From Tabrizicola sp. TH137 (GTDB lineage Bacteria; Pseudomonadota; Alphaproteobacteria; Rhodobacterales; Rhodobacteraceae): a DNA stretch of 64,000 nt. Position numbers and translations under genes: made by a program. The stretch lies in assembly GCF_002855575.1 (NCBI RefSeq), contig NZ_PKRQ01000001.1:248001-312000 (forward strand). Direction: 5' to 3'. The notes beneath the pieces are model-generated. The model did not search any database and had not been told where the DNA came from. It saw only the letters and a program-made list of their open reading frames with translations. This document shows, one piece after another, positions 40,428-51,790 of this stretch (positions within the stretch are counted from its first letter, which is position 1; every line of letters starts with the position of its first letter).

Positions 40428-41393
40428 TCAGTTCCCGGCAAATCCGGCGACCAGCTTTTCCACCGCCTTGATGTTGCGCGGCCCCGGCGTCGCCTCGACA
40501 TAATCCAGCACGACGAAACGGTCATTCTTCACCGCGTCGATGCTGGCAAAGGCCGGGTTCCCTTTCAGGAAGGCGATCTTCTGCTCTGCCGTCACGTCGC
40601 CATAGTTCACGATGACGATGACTTCCGGGTTCCGCTCGATCACCGGCTCCCAGGCCACCTCGGCCCAGCTCTTTTCCAGATCGTCGAGGATGTTCTTCCC
40701 CCCCGCCGCCTCGATCAGCGCAGTGGGCATCGCATAGGCCCCGGCGGTGAAGGGGGCCTCTTCCCCGCTGTCATAGACGAAGACGCGCAGCGGATTGCTC
40801 CGGTCCACCCCCGCCGTCGCCGCCTCCAGCCGCGCCGTCCATTCCGCGATCAGGGCCTCGGCCCGGTCCGAAACACCGAAGATCGCGCCCAGATTGCGGA
40901 TATCGGCATACATGTCCTCCATCGAAGACCGCGCCTTCGGCCCGATATGGATGCAGCTTTCGGTCAGTTCATAGACCTTGATCCCCAAGGGCTCCAAAGT
41001 CTCGGGCGTCACCTCGCCGCCGACCTTCATCCCGTAATTCCAGCCCGCGAAGAAGAAATCCGCCTCCGCCCCGGCCAGCACCTCCTTGGTGGGATATTTG
41101 GCCGAAAGCTCCGGCAGTTCGGCCACGCCCGCGCGCATCTCCTCATCCAGAGTCTTCCAGCCGGAAATGCCGGTATAACCCGCCATCCGGTCGCGCAGGC
41201 CAAGGACCAGCATCATCTCGGTCAGGTTCACATCATTGGAAATCGCCCGCTCCGGCGCGGCGTCGAAGGTCACGCTGCGGGCGCAGCTTTCCACCGTCAC
41301 CGGATAGGCCAACGCGGGCGCGGCGATCATCAGGGCAGGCATCATCAGGGCAGGCAGGGCAAGGGCGGCCAGACGGCCAGCAAAACGGCTCAT
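40428..41393 (-). CDS. btuF: Periplasmic corrinoid-binding protein (BtuF-type)
   Basis: A 321-residue type III periplasmic binding protein. Signal peptide residues 1-29 (ALAYP). CARSVTFDAAPERAIS begins the mature domain, with the usual rigid helix between two lobes; NPEVIVIVNYGD and DAVKNDRFVVLDY close it. Paired cysteines may bond. Located between the ATPase and permease of the same operon. Confidence 0.85.
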   Translation of the reverse strand: MSRFAGRLAALALPALMMPALMIAAPALAYPVTVESCARSVTFDAAPERAISNDVNLTEMMLVLGLRDRMAGYTGISGWKTLDEEMRAGVAELPELSAKYPTKEVLAGAEADFFFAGWNYGMKVGGEVTPETLEPLGIKVYELTESCIHIGPKARSSMEDMYADIRNLGAIFGVSDRAEALIAEWTARLEAATAGVDRSNPLRVFVYDSGEEAPFTAGAYAMPTALIEAAGGKNILDDLEKSWAEVAWEPVIERNPEVIVIVNYGDVTAEQKIAFLKGNPAFASIDAVKNDRFVVLDYVEATPGPRNIKAVEKLVAGFAGN

Positions 41394-41417
41394 GGGTCGT
41401 GTCTCACGTCTTGAGGA

Positions 41418-42284
41418 TTACAGATGAAAGGAAAAGCGCGGGCGCGGACCGCTGCGGTCCACCACCGCCCGCACGCGGAAGGCCTCTGCCAGCACCGCCT
41501 CGTCCAGGGCGGCGGCCGGCGGGCCATCGGCAAACAGCCGCCCGCCATGCAGCACCAGCACCCGGTCGGCAAAGCCCGCCGCCAGCGTCAGGTCATGCAG
41601 CGAGGCGATCACCGTCAGGCCAAGACCCCGCAGCAGATGCAGAAGGTCAAGCTGATGCCGGATATCCAGATGGTTGGTCGGCTCGTCCAGCACGATCACG
41701 CGCGGCTCCTGCGCCAGCGCACGCGCCACCATGGCCCGCTGCCGCTCGCCCCCCGACAGGGTGGCGAAACGCCGCTCGGCCAGCCGTGCAAGGTCCATCC
41801 GCTCCAGCGCCGCCTCCACCGCCGCACCCGCCTCGGGCCGGGCAAAGCCCGCGCCCCAGCCGCGCCGATGCGGCAGGCGGCCCAGCGCCACGATCTGCCG
41901 CACGGTCAGGTCCAGCTCGCCCGGCGTATCCTGCAACACCGCCGCCACCTGCCGCGCGGCGGCATCCGCGCCCATCCGCCACAGGTCCTGCCCCATCAGC
42001 CGCACCTCGCCCCGGCGCGGCGCGTGGTGGCGATAGATCAGCCGCAGAAGCGAGGATTTCCCCGCCCCATTCGCCCCGCAGACGGCCACGACCTGCCCCT
42101 CGGGCACGGCAAAGCTCACATCCGTCAGGATATCTTCCTGCCCCTTCGGCCCCCAACTCACGCCCTGCAAAGCCACCGCCGGCACGGCATCCGGCCCAAG
42201 CGCACGCAGCACGAGTCCAGCGCCGGGATCGGCGCCGATAGGGGAAACTGGCGCGGCAAGGGGCTGCCGCAATGACGCATCCAT
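41418..42284 (-). CDS. btuD: ATP-binding protein of the corrinoid ABC importer (BtuD-type)
   Basis: A 288-residue ATPase. Walker A GANGAGKSS is at residues 70-78, LSGGERQR is the signature and VIVLDEPTNHLD is Walker B. It carries an unusual ~38-residue Pro/Ala-rich N-terminal extension before the domain starts. ATG 42284 has AAGGAG seven bases away. First gene of btuDFC, directly under the riboswitch at 42333-42507. Confidence 0.9.
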   Translation of the reverse strand: MDASLRQPLAAPVSPIGADPGAGLVLRALGPDAVPAVALQGVSWGPKGQEDILTDVSFAVPEGQVVAVCGANGAGKSSLLRLIYRHHAPRRGEVRLMGQDLWRMGADAAARQVAAVLQDTPGELDLTVRQIVALGRLPHRRGWGAGFARPEAGAAVEAALERMDLARLAERRFATLSGGERQRAMVARALAQEPRVIVLDEPTNHLDIRHQLDLLHLLRGLGLTVIASLHDLTLAAGFADRVLVLHGGRLFADGPPAAALDEAVLAEAFRVRAVVDRSGPRPRFSFHL

Positions 42285-42297
42285 CAGACACTCCTTC

Positions 42298-42309
42298 CGG
42301 GGCACCCCG
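42298..42309 (-). promoter_or_regulatory. Hairpin abutting the btuD ribosome-binding site
   Basis: CGGGG-TG-CCCCG pairs immediately before AAGGAG (complement of 42291-42296). Its position between the cobalamin aptamer and btuD makes it a candidate expression platform acting on translation. Confidence 0.4.
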
Positions 42310-42332
42310 CCCGGTGGTTATCGGGTCTTGAT

Positions 42333-42507
42333 GGCAGGTCTCCTGACTCGCGGGTCTCGGCTCGCCCCGCCTTCCCGTGCCGGACCTGGCACAGTGGCTT
42401 CGGGGGTCGCTCGCCGCCTACAGTTGCGGGGGCAGTCACGGCTTGGGCGGCTGATGCCTACACCCGACCCGTGTTCCCTTTTCACCCGGCCACGCCTTTG
42501 GCCTGCC
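42333..42507 (-). promoter_or_regulatory. Cobalamin riboswitch controlling btuDFC
   Basis: Read on the minus strand it has the aptamer hallmarks: GGTGAAAAGGGAA near the 5' end, TGACTGCCCCCGCAACTGTA, GCCACTG, CGGGAAGG and the 3' B12 box GAGTCAGGAGACCTGCC. CCTGCC (complement at 42333-42338) and GGCAGG (complement at 42502-42507) close the P1 helix. High cobalamin is expected to switch off corrinoid import. Confidence 0.93.
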
Positions 42508-42635
42508 GGGAACCATCCCACACAGCATCGCCCGCGCCCTGCCCGCTGTCAAATCCGAAAGCGGCATCCAGCCGCCGCTTTGCGCCGCAGCCGCCCCATC
42601 TTGCCCGCCCCCTGCCCGACAGGCTATCCCTGCCC

Positions 42636-44991
<2,356 letters not shown>

Positions 44992-44998
44992 GGCGGCC

Positions 44999-45640
44999 TC
45001 AGAACTCCACCCCCGGCTGTCCCTTGATGCCTGACCGGAACGGATGCTTCACCAGCGTCATCTCCGTCACCAGATCGGCCATCTCGATCAACTCTTCCTT
45101 CGCATTCCGCCCCGTCAGGCAGACATGCGTCATCGGCGGCTTTTCGTCGCGCAGGAAGGCCAGCACCTCGGCGATATCCAGATAGTCATAGCGCAGCGCG
45201 ATGTTGATCTCGTCCAGCAGCACGAATCGGATATCCGGATCGCGGATCAATTCCTTCGCCTTCTCCCATCCCGCCCGCGCTGCGGCGATGTCCCGCGCCT
45301 TGTCCTGCGTCTCCCAGGTGAACCCCTCGCCCATCGCGTGGAACTCGCAGAGATCGCCGAAATTCCCCTCGATCAGGCGGCGTTCGCCCGTATCCCAGGC
45401 CCCCTTGATGAACTGCACCACGGCGCAGGGCATCCCATGCGCGATGCAACGCAGGATCATCCCGAACCCGGACGAGGATTTCCCCTTCCCCGCCCCCGTA
45501 TGCACGATGACCAGCCCCTTGCCGTCGGTCTTCTGCGCCATCATCCGGTCGCGCGCGGCCTTCTTCTTCGCCATCTTCGCCGCGTGCCGCGCCAGTTCCG
45601 CCGCATCGTCAAGCAGGGGCATGTCGTTCCCGTCATTCAT
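44999..45640 (-). CDS. cobO: Cob(I)yrinic acid a,c-diamide adenosyltransferase
   Basis: A 213-residue CobO/BtuR-type enzyme transferring the adenosyl group from ATP to Co(I) corrinoids. P-loop [12 protein letters not shown] at residues 47-58; [12 protein letters not shown] and [14 protein letters not shown] follow, and [13 protein letters not shown] near the end. ATG 45640 ([10 protein letters not shown]) was chosen; a much longer open frame upstream crosses the riboswitch antisense and is spurious. Upstream of cobQ in one unit. Confidence 0.94.
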   Translation of the reverse strand: MNDGNDMPLLDDAAELARHAAKMAKKKAARDRMMAQKTDGKGLVIVHTGAGKGKSSSGFGMILRCIAHGMPCAVVQFIKGAWDTGERRLIEGNFGDLCEFHAMGEGFTWETQDKARDIAAARAGWEKAKELIRDPDIRFVLLDEINIALRYDYLDIAEVLAFLRDEKPPMTHVCLTGRNAKEELIEMADLVTEMTLVKHPFRSGIKGQPGVEF

Positions 45641-45697
45641 GGTGCCGTTCCTTTTCCTTGACAGTCCCGCCCCGTGTGGCAGAGGAGGACAGATAAA

Positions 45698-45903
45698 GGC
45701 GCTGGTGCCTGTCCATAAGGCAGGCCAAGAGGGAATGCGACCGGTTTTGCGACCCATCAGGTCACGGCACCGAAAGCAGCCGCCCCCGCGACCGTGACCG
45801 GAAAGGTCTGCCCCAAGCCACTGGCCGCAAGGTTCGGGAAGGCGGGCAGAGCGCCGGGGCGACCCCGCCCCGATATCCGCAAGCCGGGAGACCTGCCAGC
45901 GCC
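45698..45903 (+). promoter_or_regulatory. Cobalamin riboswitch controlling the cobW-cobN operon
   Basis: GGCGCTGG (45698-45705) and CCAGCGCC (45896-45903) form an 8-bp P1. Inside are AGCCGCCCCCGCGACCGTGA, AAGCCACTGG, TTCGGGAAGGCGGG and CAAGCCGGGAGACCTGCC, all core segments in order. It ends 109 bp before the DUF1636 gene and should repress the long cob operon when B12 is ample. Confidence 0.94.
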
Positions 45904-45915
45904 AGACTGAAACGC

Positions 45916-45973
45916 GCGGGCGGGGTGTTCCGCGACCTTCGGATGCGGGCAGCGGCAACGCGCGCCCGCCCGC
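45916..45973 (+). promoter_or_regulatory. Possible expression-platform stem after riboswitch 3
   Basis: GCGGGCGGG (45916-45924) is exactly complementary to CCCGCCCGC (45965-45973). The helix lies between the aptamer and the DUF1636 start and could be the switched structure. No T-run follows, so a translational or Rho-dependent mode is more likely than intrinsic termination. Confidence 0.35.
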
Positions 45974-46012
45974 AGGCCATCCCCGTCGGCACCAAGAACT
46001 CTGGGGGGTGGG

Positions 46013-46369
46013 ATGACCACCATTCTGCACGTCTGCACCACCTGCCGCGCGGGCCTTCCCGTGCCCGAGGGCGAGGTCTGCCCCGGCCGGCGCCTGCATG
46101 ACGCCCTCACCGCCGCCAATGAGGGCGGAACCGTCACCATCCGCGCCGTCGAATGCCTCTCCGGCTGCGACAATGGCTGTGCCGTCGCGCTGTCGAAACC
46201 CGGCGCCTGGTCTTACGTCTATGGCCGGATGACCACGGATGACGTGGCCGAAATCCTGCGCGGCGCCGCGCTCTATGACCAGTCCGACAACGGTGTCGTG
46301 CCGTGGCGCGACCGCCCCGCCATCTTCCGCAAGCAAAGCCTTGCCCGCATTCCCCCGCTGGAGTCCTGA
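46013..46369 (+). CDS. DUF1636 Cys-rich protein, possible thioredoxin-like ferredoxin
   Basis: A 118-residue soluble protein. Cysteines at 8, 11, 23, 48, 52 and 56 fall in the patterns CTTC...C and ECLSGCDNGC, reminiscent of thioredoxin-like [2Fe-2S] ferredoxins. The family (DUF1636) is annotated as metal-binding and often travels with cobalamin genes. It is the first gene after riboswitch 3 and directly precedes cobW. Function is not established; electron or metal delivery to the corrin pathway is inference. Confidence 0.8.
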   Translation: MTTILHVCTTCRAGLPVPEGEVCPGRRLHDALTAANEGGTVTIRAVECLSGCDNGCAVALSKPGAWSYVYGRMTTDDVAEILRGAALYDQSDNGVVPWRDRPAIFRKQSLARIPPLES

Positions 46370-46370
46370 C

Positions 46371-47405
46371 ATGACCGACCTGACCAAGATCCCCGTCACC
46401 GTGATCACCGGCTTTCTGGGGGCGGGAAAGACCACCCTCATCCGCCACCTGATGCAGAACCCGCAGGGCCGCCGCCTTGCCATCCTCGTCAACGAATTCG
46501 GCACTGTGGGCGTGGATGGCGACATCCTCAAATCCTGCGCCGATGAAAGCTGCCCGGTCGAAAACATTGTCGAACTCGCCAATGGCTGCATCTGCTGCAC
46601 CGTGGCCGACGATTTCATCCCCACGATCGAGGCGCTGATGGCCCTCCCCCAGCGCCCCGACCACATCCTCATCGAAACCTCCGGTCTGGCCCTGCCCAAG
46701 CCGCTGCTCAAGGCCTTCGACTGGCCCGCGATCCGCTCGCGCATCACCGTGGATGGCGTCGTGGCGCTGGCCGATGCCGAAGCCGTCGCCGCTGGCCGCT
46801 TTGCCCCCGATCCGGTCGCCGTGGATGCCCAGCGCGCCGCCGATGACAGCCTCGATCATGAAACGCCGCTCTCCGAGGTGTTCGAGGATCAGATCGCCTG
46901 CGCCGATATCATCCTCCTGACCAAGGCCGATCTCGCGGGCGAAGACGGCCTCGCCGCCGCCCGCGCGGTGATCGAGGCGGAAACGCCCCGCCGCCTGCCC
47001 ATCCTCCACGTCACCGATGGCAGCATCGACCCGCGCGTCATCCTCGGCCTCAACGCCGCCGCCGAAGATGACCTCGCCGCCCGCCCCTCGCACCATGACG
47101 GCCATGACGACCACGAACATGATGATTTCGATAGCGTCGTGATCGACCTGCCGGAAATCACCGATATCGAAGACCTCGTCGCCCGTGTCCAAACCCTCGC
47201 CCGCGACCAGAACATCCTGCGGGTGAAGGGCTATCTCGCCGTCGAAGGCCGCCCGATGCGCCTTCTCTTGCAGGCCGTCGGCGAACGCGTCCGGCACCAG
47301 TTCGACCGTCCCTGGGGCACCGCCCCGCGCCAGTCGCGCCTCGTCGTCATCGCCGAACATGATGACATCGACGAAGCGGCGATCCGCCGCCAATTGGGGG
47401 TCTGA
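46371..47405 (+). CDS. cobW: CobW, cobalt-supplying GTPase of cobalamin biosynthesis
   Basis: A 344-residue G3E-family P-loop GTPase thought to deliver cobalt to the CobNST chelatase. Walker A GFLGAGKTT is at 14-22, the metal motif CICC at 73-76, and TKAD is the base-specificity motif. A His/Asp-rich loop (HHDGHDDHEHDD) lies near residues 240-252, followed by the CobW C-terminal domain. It begins one base after the DUF1636 stop. Confidence 0.94.
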   Translation: MTDLTKIPVTVITGFLGAGKTTLIRHLMQNPQGRRLAILVNEFGTVGVDGDILKSCADESCPVENIVELANGCICCTVADDFIPTIEALMALPQRPDHILIETSGLALPKPLLKAFDWPAIRSRITVDGVVALADAEAVAAGRFAPDPVAVDAQRAADDSLDHETPLSEVFEDQIACADIILLTKADLAGEDGLAAARAVIEAETPRRLPILHVTDGSIDPRVILGLNAAAEDDLAARPSHHDGHDDHEHDDFDSVVIDLPEITDIEDLVARVQTLARDQNILRVKGYLAVEGRPMRLLLQAVGERVRHQFDRPWGTAPRQSRLVVIAEHDDIDEAAIRRQLGV

Positions 47406-47414
47406 TCCCGCGCC

Positions 47415-50400
47415 ATGCACGTCGTCTTCCGCGAAAGCCACGGTCTGGAAACAGCCGACACACCCTATGATCCGGGCCAGGACCCCGCCGATCTGGTGGT
47501 GCTGTCCTTTTCCGACAGCGACCTCGGCGCCTTCGCGGCAGGCTGGCACCGGGCGGGGGGAACCCTCCCCCCGACGCGGCTGCAAAACATCGTGGCGCTC
47601 CGCCATCCCGTCTCGGTCGATACCTATCTCGACCGCACGCTCTCCGGCGCCCGCGCCATCCTCATCCGCCTGATCGGGGGCGAGGCGTACTGGCCCTACG
47701 GCATCGCCTCCATCCGTGACCTTGCCCAGCGCAAGGGTCTGGCGCTGGCCATCCTGCCCGCCGATGGCCGCCCCGACCCGGCGCTGGATGCCGCCTCCAC
47801 CCTGCCCGTCTCCACCCTCCGCCGCCTTCAGGCCCTCTGCGATGCCGGGGGCGCGGTGGCCGCACAGGCGGCACTGGCGCAACTGGCGCTGGCCGCAGGC
47901 CTCTATGCCCCCCCCGTTCCGGGCGACAAGCGGATGCCCGATTTCGGCTTCTACGATCCCGACCGGGGCGTTGTCCCGCCGCCCGAACCCAACGACCAAC
48001 CCGCCGTCCTCGTCAGCTTCTACCGCAGCTACCTGACCGCCGCCGATACCGACACCATAGACGCGCTGATCCGGTCGCTCCGCGCCGCAGGCTTCGCCGC
48101 CACGGGCGTCTTCGCCCCCTCGCTCAAGGTGCCGGGCTTTGCCGACTGGCTCGCCCCGCACCTCGCCCGCCTGCGCCCTGCCGCCGTGGTGAACGCCACC
48201 GCCTTCTCCGCCCGCGGCGATGACGGCTCCACACCCTTCGACACGGGCGATTTCCCGGTCTTCCAGATCGCCCTGTCCACCGCCCGCCGCCGCGACTGGG
48301 CGTCGTCCGACCGGGGCCTGTCGCCCGCCGACCTCGCCATGCATGTCGTCCTGCCCGAAGTTGACGGCCGCCTCTTCGCGGGCCTCGCCTCGTTCAAGTC
48401 CCCCGGCAAACGCGACCCCGATCTGCAATTCTCCCGCTTCGCCCATCGCGCCGATCCCGCAGGAATCGCTGCCGTGACCGCCCGCGTCACCGCCTGGCAC
48501 CGCCTCGCCGCCACGCCCGCCCCCGACCGCCGTCTTGCCGTGGTCCTCTCCACCTATCCCGGCCGCGCGCATCAACTGGCCCATGCCGTGGGTCTCGACG
48601 CGCTCGCCTCGACAGAGGCGCTTCTGCAAGACCTCGCCGCCGCCGACCACAGCGTCACCCCCGGCACCGCCCTCGGCGCGGCGCTGATGACCGAAACCCT
48701 GTCCTGGCCGCTGGCCGAGTACCGCGCCGCCCTCGCCACCCTGCCCCCGGACCTGCAACAGGCCCTCGCCTCCGCTTGGGGCGCCCCAGACCAAGACCCC
48801 GCCTGCGACGGCACCACCTTCCGCTTCGCAGCCCTGCGCCGTGGCAACGCCCTCATCGCCCTGCAACCCGAACGGGGCGAGGTCGCGCTGCGCGACGGCG
48901 AATATCACGACCTCTCGCGCACCCCGCGCCATGCCTATGTCGCCTTCTACCTCTGGCTCCGGTCGCAAGGCCTGCACGCCCTCATCCACATGGGCGCGCA
49001 TGGCACGCTGGAATGGCTTCCCGGCAAATCCGTCGCCCTCTCCGCCACCTGCTGGCCGCGGGCGCTGATCGGCCCCCTGCCCGTCATCTATCCCTTCATC
49101 GTCAACGACCCGGGTGAGGCCGCACAGGCCAAGCGCCGCATCGGCGCGCTCACCCTCGGCCACCTGCCGCCACCGCTCCGCGCCGCCGCCCTGCCGGAAG
49201 GGATGCATCACCTCGAACGGCTGCTGGATGAATATTCCACAGCCGATGGTCTCGATCCCGCCCGCCGTGACAGGCTGATCGCCTCCATTCGAACCGAAGC
49301 ACAGGCCCTTGGGGTAGAGTCCGATCTCGGCCTTCCGGCCACCGCATCCCCCGCCGAGGCCATCACCCGGATCGACCGTTTCGTCTGCGACATCAAGGAA
49401 AGCCAATATGGCGAGGGGCTCCACATCCTCGGCCGCGGCCAATGCGGCGCGGCAGAGCGTGACGGCCTCCTCCGCGCCCTTTCCGGCCGCCGCGTCGCCC
49501 CCGGCCCCTCCGGCTCACCCGCCCGTGGTCGCGCCGATGTCCTGCCCACGGGCCGCAACCTTTACGCCGTCGATCCCCGCGCCGTGCCCAGCCGCGCCGC
49601 GCAGGCGCAGGGCGTGAAACTCGCCGAAGAACTCCTCCGCCGCCACTTGCAGGATCATGGCGACTGGCCAAAGGGCCTTGTCGTCGATCTCTGGGGCAGC
49701 GCCACCATGCGCACGGCGGGCGAGGAATTCGCCATGGCCCTTCACCTCGCCGGCCTTGCCCCCGTCTGGGATGCCGGATCGGGCCGCGTCTCGGGGGTGG
49801 AGATCATCCCCCTCGCCCTCCTGAACCGCCCCCGGATCGACGTCACCCTCCGCGTCTCCGGCCTTTTCCGCGACGTCTTCCCCGGCCTTGCCACGCTCTT
49901 CGAAACCGGCGCGCAGGCCCTCGCCGAACGGGACGAGGCCCCCGAGGACAACCCTTACCGCGCCCGCGCCGCCCGCGTCTTCGGCCCCAAGCCCGGCCAA
50001 TACGGCCTTGGCATGATGGCACAACTCGACGACTTCACCCCCGAGGCCCGCGCCGCGGCGGGTGAGGCATGGATTGCCGCCTCCTCATGGTCCATCGGCA
50101 TCGACGGGCAATCCACGAACGACCGCGCCGCCCTCGAAACCCGCCTCCGCGCCGCCGACAGCTTCGTCCACGCGCAGGACCTGCCCGAAAGCGACCTTCT
50201 TCTTGCCGCCGATTACGCCGCGCATGAGGCAGGCTTCGCCGCCGCCCTCTCGCGCCTCGGCGCCGCCCAACCCGCGCTCTATCACCTCGACGCGACCCAA
50301 CCCGACCGTCCCCGCGCCCGCAGCCTGACCGAAGAAATCGCCCGCGTCGTCCGCGCCCGCGCCGCCGATCCGGCATGGGCCGATGGCATGGCCGCCCATG

Positions 50401-50660
50401 GCTTCCGTGGTGCCGCCGAGATTGCCGCCACGCTCGACCACATGGCCGCCTTCGCCCATCTCGCGGGTGTTGTGCCGCCCCATCTCTTCGACCTCTACCA
50501 CGAGGCGACCCTGGGCCGCGACGAGATCACCGAATTCATGGAGCGGGAAAACCCCGCCGCCCTCGCCGCCCTGCGCGACATGTTCCACCGTCTGGCCGAG
50601 GCCGGGCTCTGGGTCACCCGCCGCAATTCCATCGCCGCCACGCTGGAGGCCGCGCCATGA
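47415..50660 (+). CDS. cobN: Cobaltochelatase subunit CobN
   Basis: A 1081-residue large subunit that binds hydrogenobyrinic acid a,c-diamide and cobalt, working with the CobST AAA+ complex. The MGAHGTLEWLPGKSVALS and GPLPVIYPFIVNDPGEA segments are the conserved chelatase core, and DLWGSATMRTAGEE and GYEAR-like C-terminal motifs follow. It is shorter than the roughly 1275-residue Pseudomonas denitrificans protein. cobS and cobT are not in this window. It overlaps cobG by ATGA. Confidence 0.95.
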   Translation: MHVVFRESHGLETADTPYDPGQDPADLVVLSFSDSDLGAFAAGWHRAGGTLPPTRLQNIVALRHPVSVDTYLDRTLSGARAILIRLIGGEAYWPYGIASIRDLAQRKGLALAILPADGRPDPALDAASTLPVSTLRRLQALCDAGGAVAAQAALAQLALAAGLYAPPVPGDKRMPDFGFYDPDRGVVPPPEPNDQPAVLVSFYRSYLTAADTDTIDALIRSLRAAGFAATGVFAPSLKVPGFADWLAPHLARLRPAAVVNATAFSARGDDGSTPFDTGDFPVFQIALSTARRRDWASSDRGLSPADLAMHVVLPEVDGRLFAGLASFKSPGKRDPDLQFSRFAHRADPAGIAAVTARVTAWHRLAATPAPDRRLAVVLSTYPGRAHQLAHAVGLDALASTEALLQDLAAADHSVTPGTALGAALMTETLSWPLAEYRAALATLPPDLQQALASAWGAPDQDPACDGTTFRFAALRRGNALIALQPERGEVALRDGEYHDLSRTPRHAYVAFYLWLRSQGLHALIHMGAHGTLEWLPGKSVALSATCWPRALIGPLPVIYPFIVNDPGEAAQAKRRIGALTLGHLPPPLRAAALPEGMHHLERLLDEYSTADGLDPARRDRLIASIRTEAQALGVESDLGLPATASPAEAITRIDRFVCDIKESQYGEGLHILGRGQCGAAERDGLLRALSGRRVAPGPSGSPARGRADVLPTGRNLYAVDPRAVPSRAAQAQGVKLAEELLRRHLQDHGDWPKGLVVDLWGSATMRTAGEEFAMALHLAGLAPVWDAGSGRVSGVEIIPLALLNRPRIDVTLRVSGLFRDVFPGLATLFETGAQALAERDEAPEDNPYRARAARVFGPKPGQYGLGMMAQLDDFTPEARAAAGEAWIAASSWSIGIDGQSTNDRAALETRLRAADSFVHAQDLPESDLLLAADYAAHEAGFAAALSRLGAAQPALYHLDATQPDRPRARSLTEEIARVVRARAADPAWADGMAAHGFRGAAEIAATLDHMAAFAHLAGVVPPHLFDLYHEATLGRDEITEFMERENPAALAALRDMFHRLAEAGLWVTRRNSIAATLEAAP

Positions 50661-51790
50661 CCCCCGCCTTCACCGTGCAAGGCTGGTGCCCCGGCGCGCT
50701 GCGCCCGATGGAGTCGGGCGACGGCCTCGTGGTCCGCGTCCGCCCCACGAATGGCCGCCTGACTACCGCGCAGGCCGCAGGGCTGGCACAGGCCGCCGCC
50801 CTCCACGGCAACGGGCTGATCGACCTGTCGGCGCGCGGCAATGTGCAACTGCGCGGCGTCACCCCATCAACCCACCCCGCCCTGATCGACGACCTCCGCG
50901 CCCTTGGCCTGATCGACCCTGACATCCTGTCGGAAACCCGCCGCAACATCCTTGTCACCCCCTTCGCCGATCCTGCCACAGATGCGCTGGCCGCCGCGCT
51001 GGCACAGGCATTGGCCGATGCGCCCCTGCTGCCCGGCAAATTCGGCTTCGTCATCGACACCGGCCCCGCCCCGATCCTGACCGCGACCGCAGGCGACATC
51101 CGCCTTGAACGCGGCACCGACGGCACCCTGATCCTGCGCCCCGACGGCCTGCCCCACGGCACCCCCGTCACCGCCGAAACCGCTGCCACCCAGGCCATCG
51201 CCCTCGCCCGCTGGTTCACCGAAACCGGCGGCGTCACCGATGGCCGGGGCCGCATGGCCGCCCATGTCGCACGCGGCCACCGCCCCGCCCTTCCCCTCAC
51301 CGCGACCCCGGCCCCCGCAGCATCCCCCCCCGGCCCCGGCCTTGTGCAGCAAGGCGCCCTCGTCGCCCTCGACTTCGGCCAGATGACCGCCGCCACCCTA
51401 ACCCAGCTTGCCGCCCTCGGCCCTCTCCGCATCACCCCCTGGCGCATGGTCCTGATCGAAGGCGCAACCGCCCTCCCCACCCTTCCCGGCCTGATCCTTT
51501 CCCCCGATGATCCCCTCCGCAGGGTAGAGGCCTGCACCGGCGCCCCCGGCTGCCTTCAGGCCCATGCCGAAACCCGCCCCCTCGCCCGCCGCCTTGCCGC
51601 GCAGGTGCCGCCGGGCCGGACCCTCCACATCTCCGGCTGCGCCAAGGGCTGCGCCCATCCCGGCCCCGCCGACCTCACCCTCGTCGCCACCCCGTCAGGC
51701 TTTGACCTGATCCAGGGCGGCACTGCGCAGGGCGCCCCCCGCGCCCGCGCCCTCGATGCCTCAGGCATCGACCTGAAAGGACTGTTCTGA
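50657..51790 (+). CDS. cobG: Precorrin-3B synthase (oxygen-dependent)
   Basis: A 377-residue nitrite/sulfite-reductase-like monooxygenase using O2 to make the ring-contracting precursor precorrin-3B. Iron-sulfur cysteines are seen in ACTGAPGC and SGCAKGC. NGLIDLSARGNVQLRGV is the N-terminal siroheme-type motif. Its presence marks the aerobic cobalamin route. Start overlaps cobN; stop overlaps cobH (TGATG). Confidence 0.93.
   Translation: MTPAFTVQGWCPGALRPMESGDGLVVRVRPTNGRLTTAQAAGLAQAAALHGNGLIDLSARGNVQLRGVTPSTHPALIDDLRALGLIDPDILSETRRNILVTPFADPATDALAAALAQALADAPLLPGKFGFVIDTGPAPILTATAGDIRLERGTDGTLILRPDGLPHGTPVTAETAATQAIALARWFTETGGVTDGRGRMAAHVARGHRPALPLTATPAPAASPPGPGLVQQGALVALDFGQMTAATLTQLAALGPLRITPWRMVLIEGATALPTLPGLILSPDDPLRRVEACTGAPGCLQAHAETRPLARRLAAQVPPGRTLHISGCAKGCAHPGPADLTLVATPSGFDLIQGGTAQGAPRARALDASGIDLKGLF

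Noticed and set aside
46134-49442. 1102-residue minus-strand open frame
   Set aside because: It is the antisense shadow of cobW and cobN, which have clear family motifs. The reversed frame has a low-complexity Gly/Glu/Ala composition.
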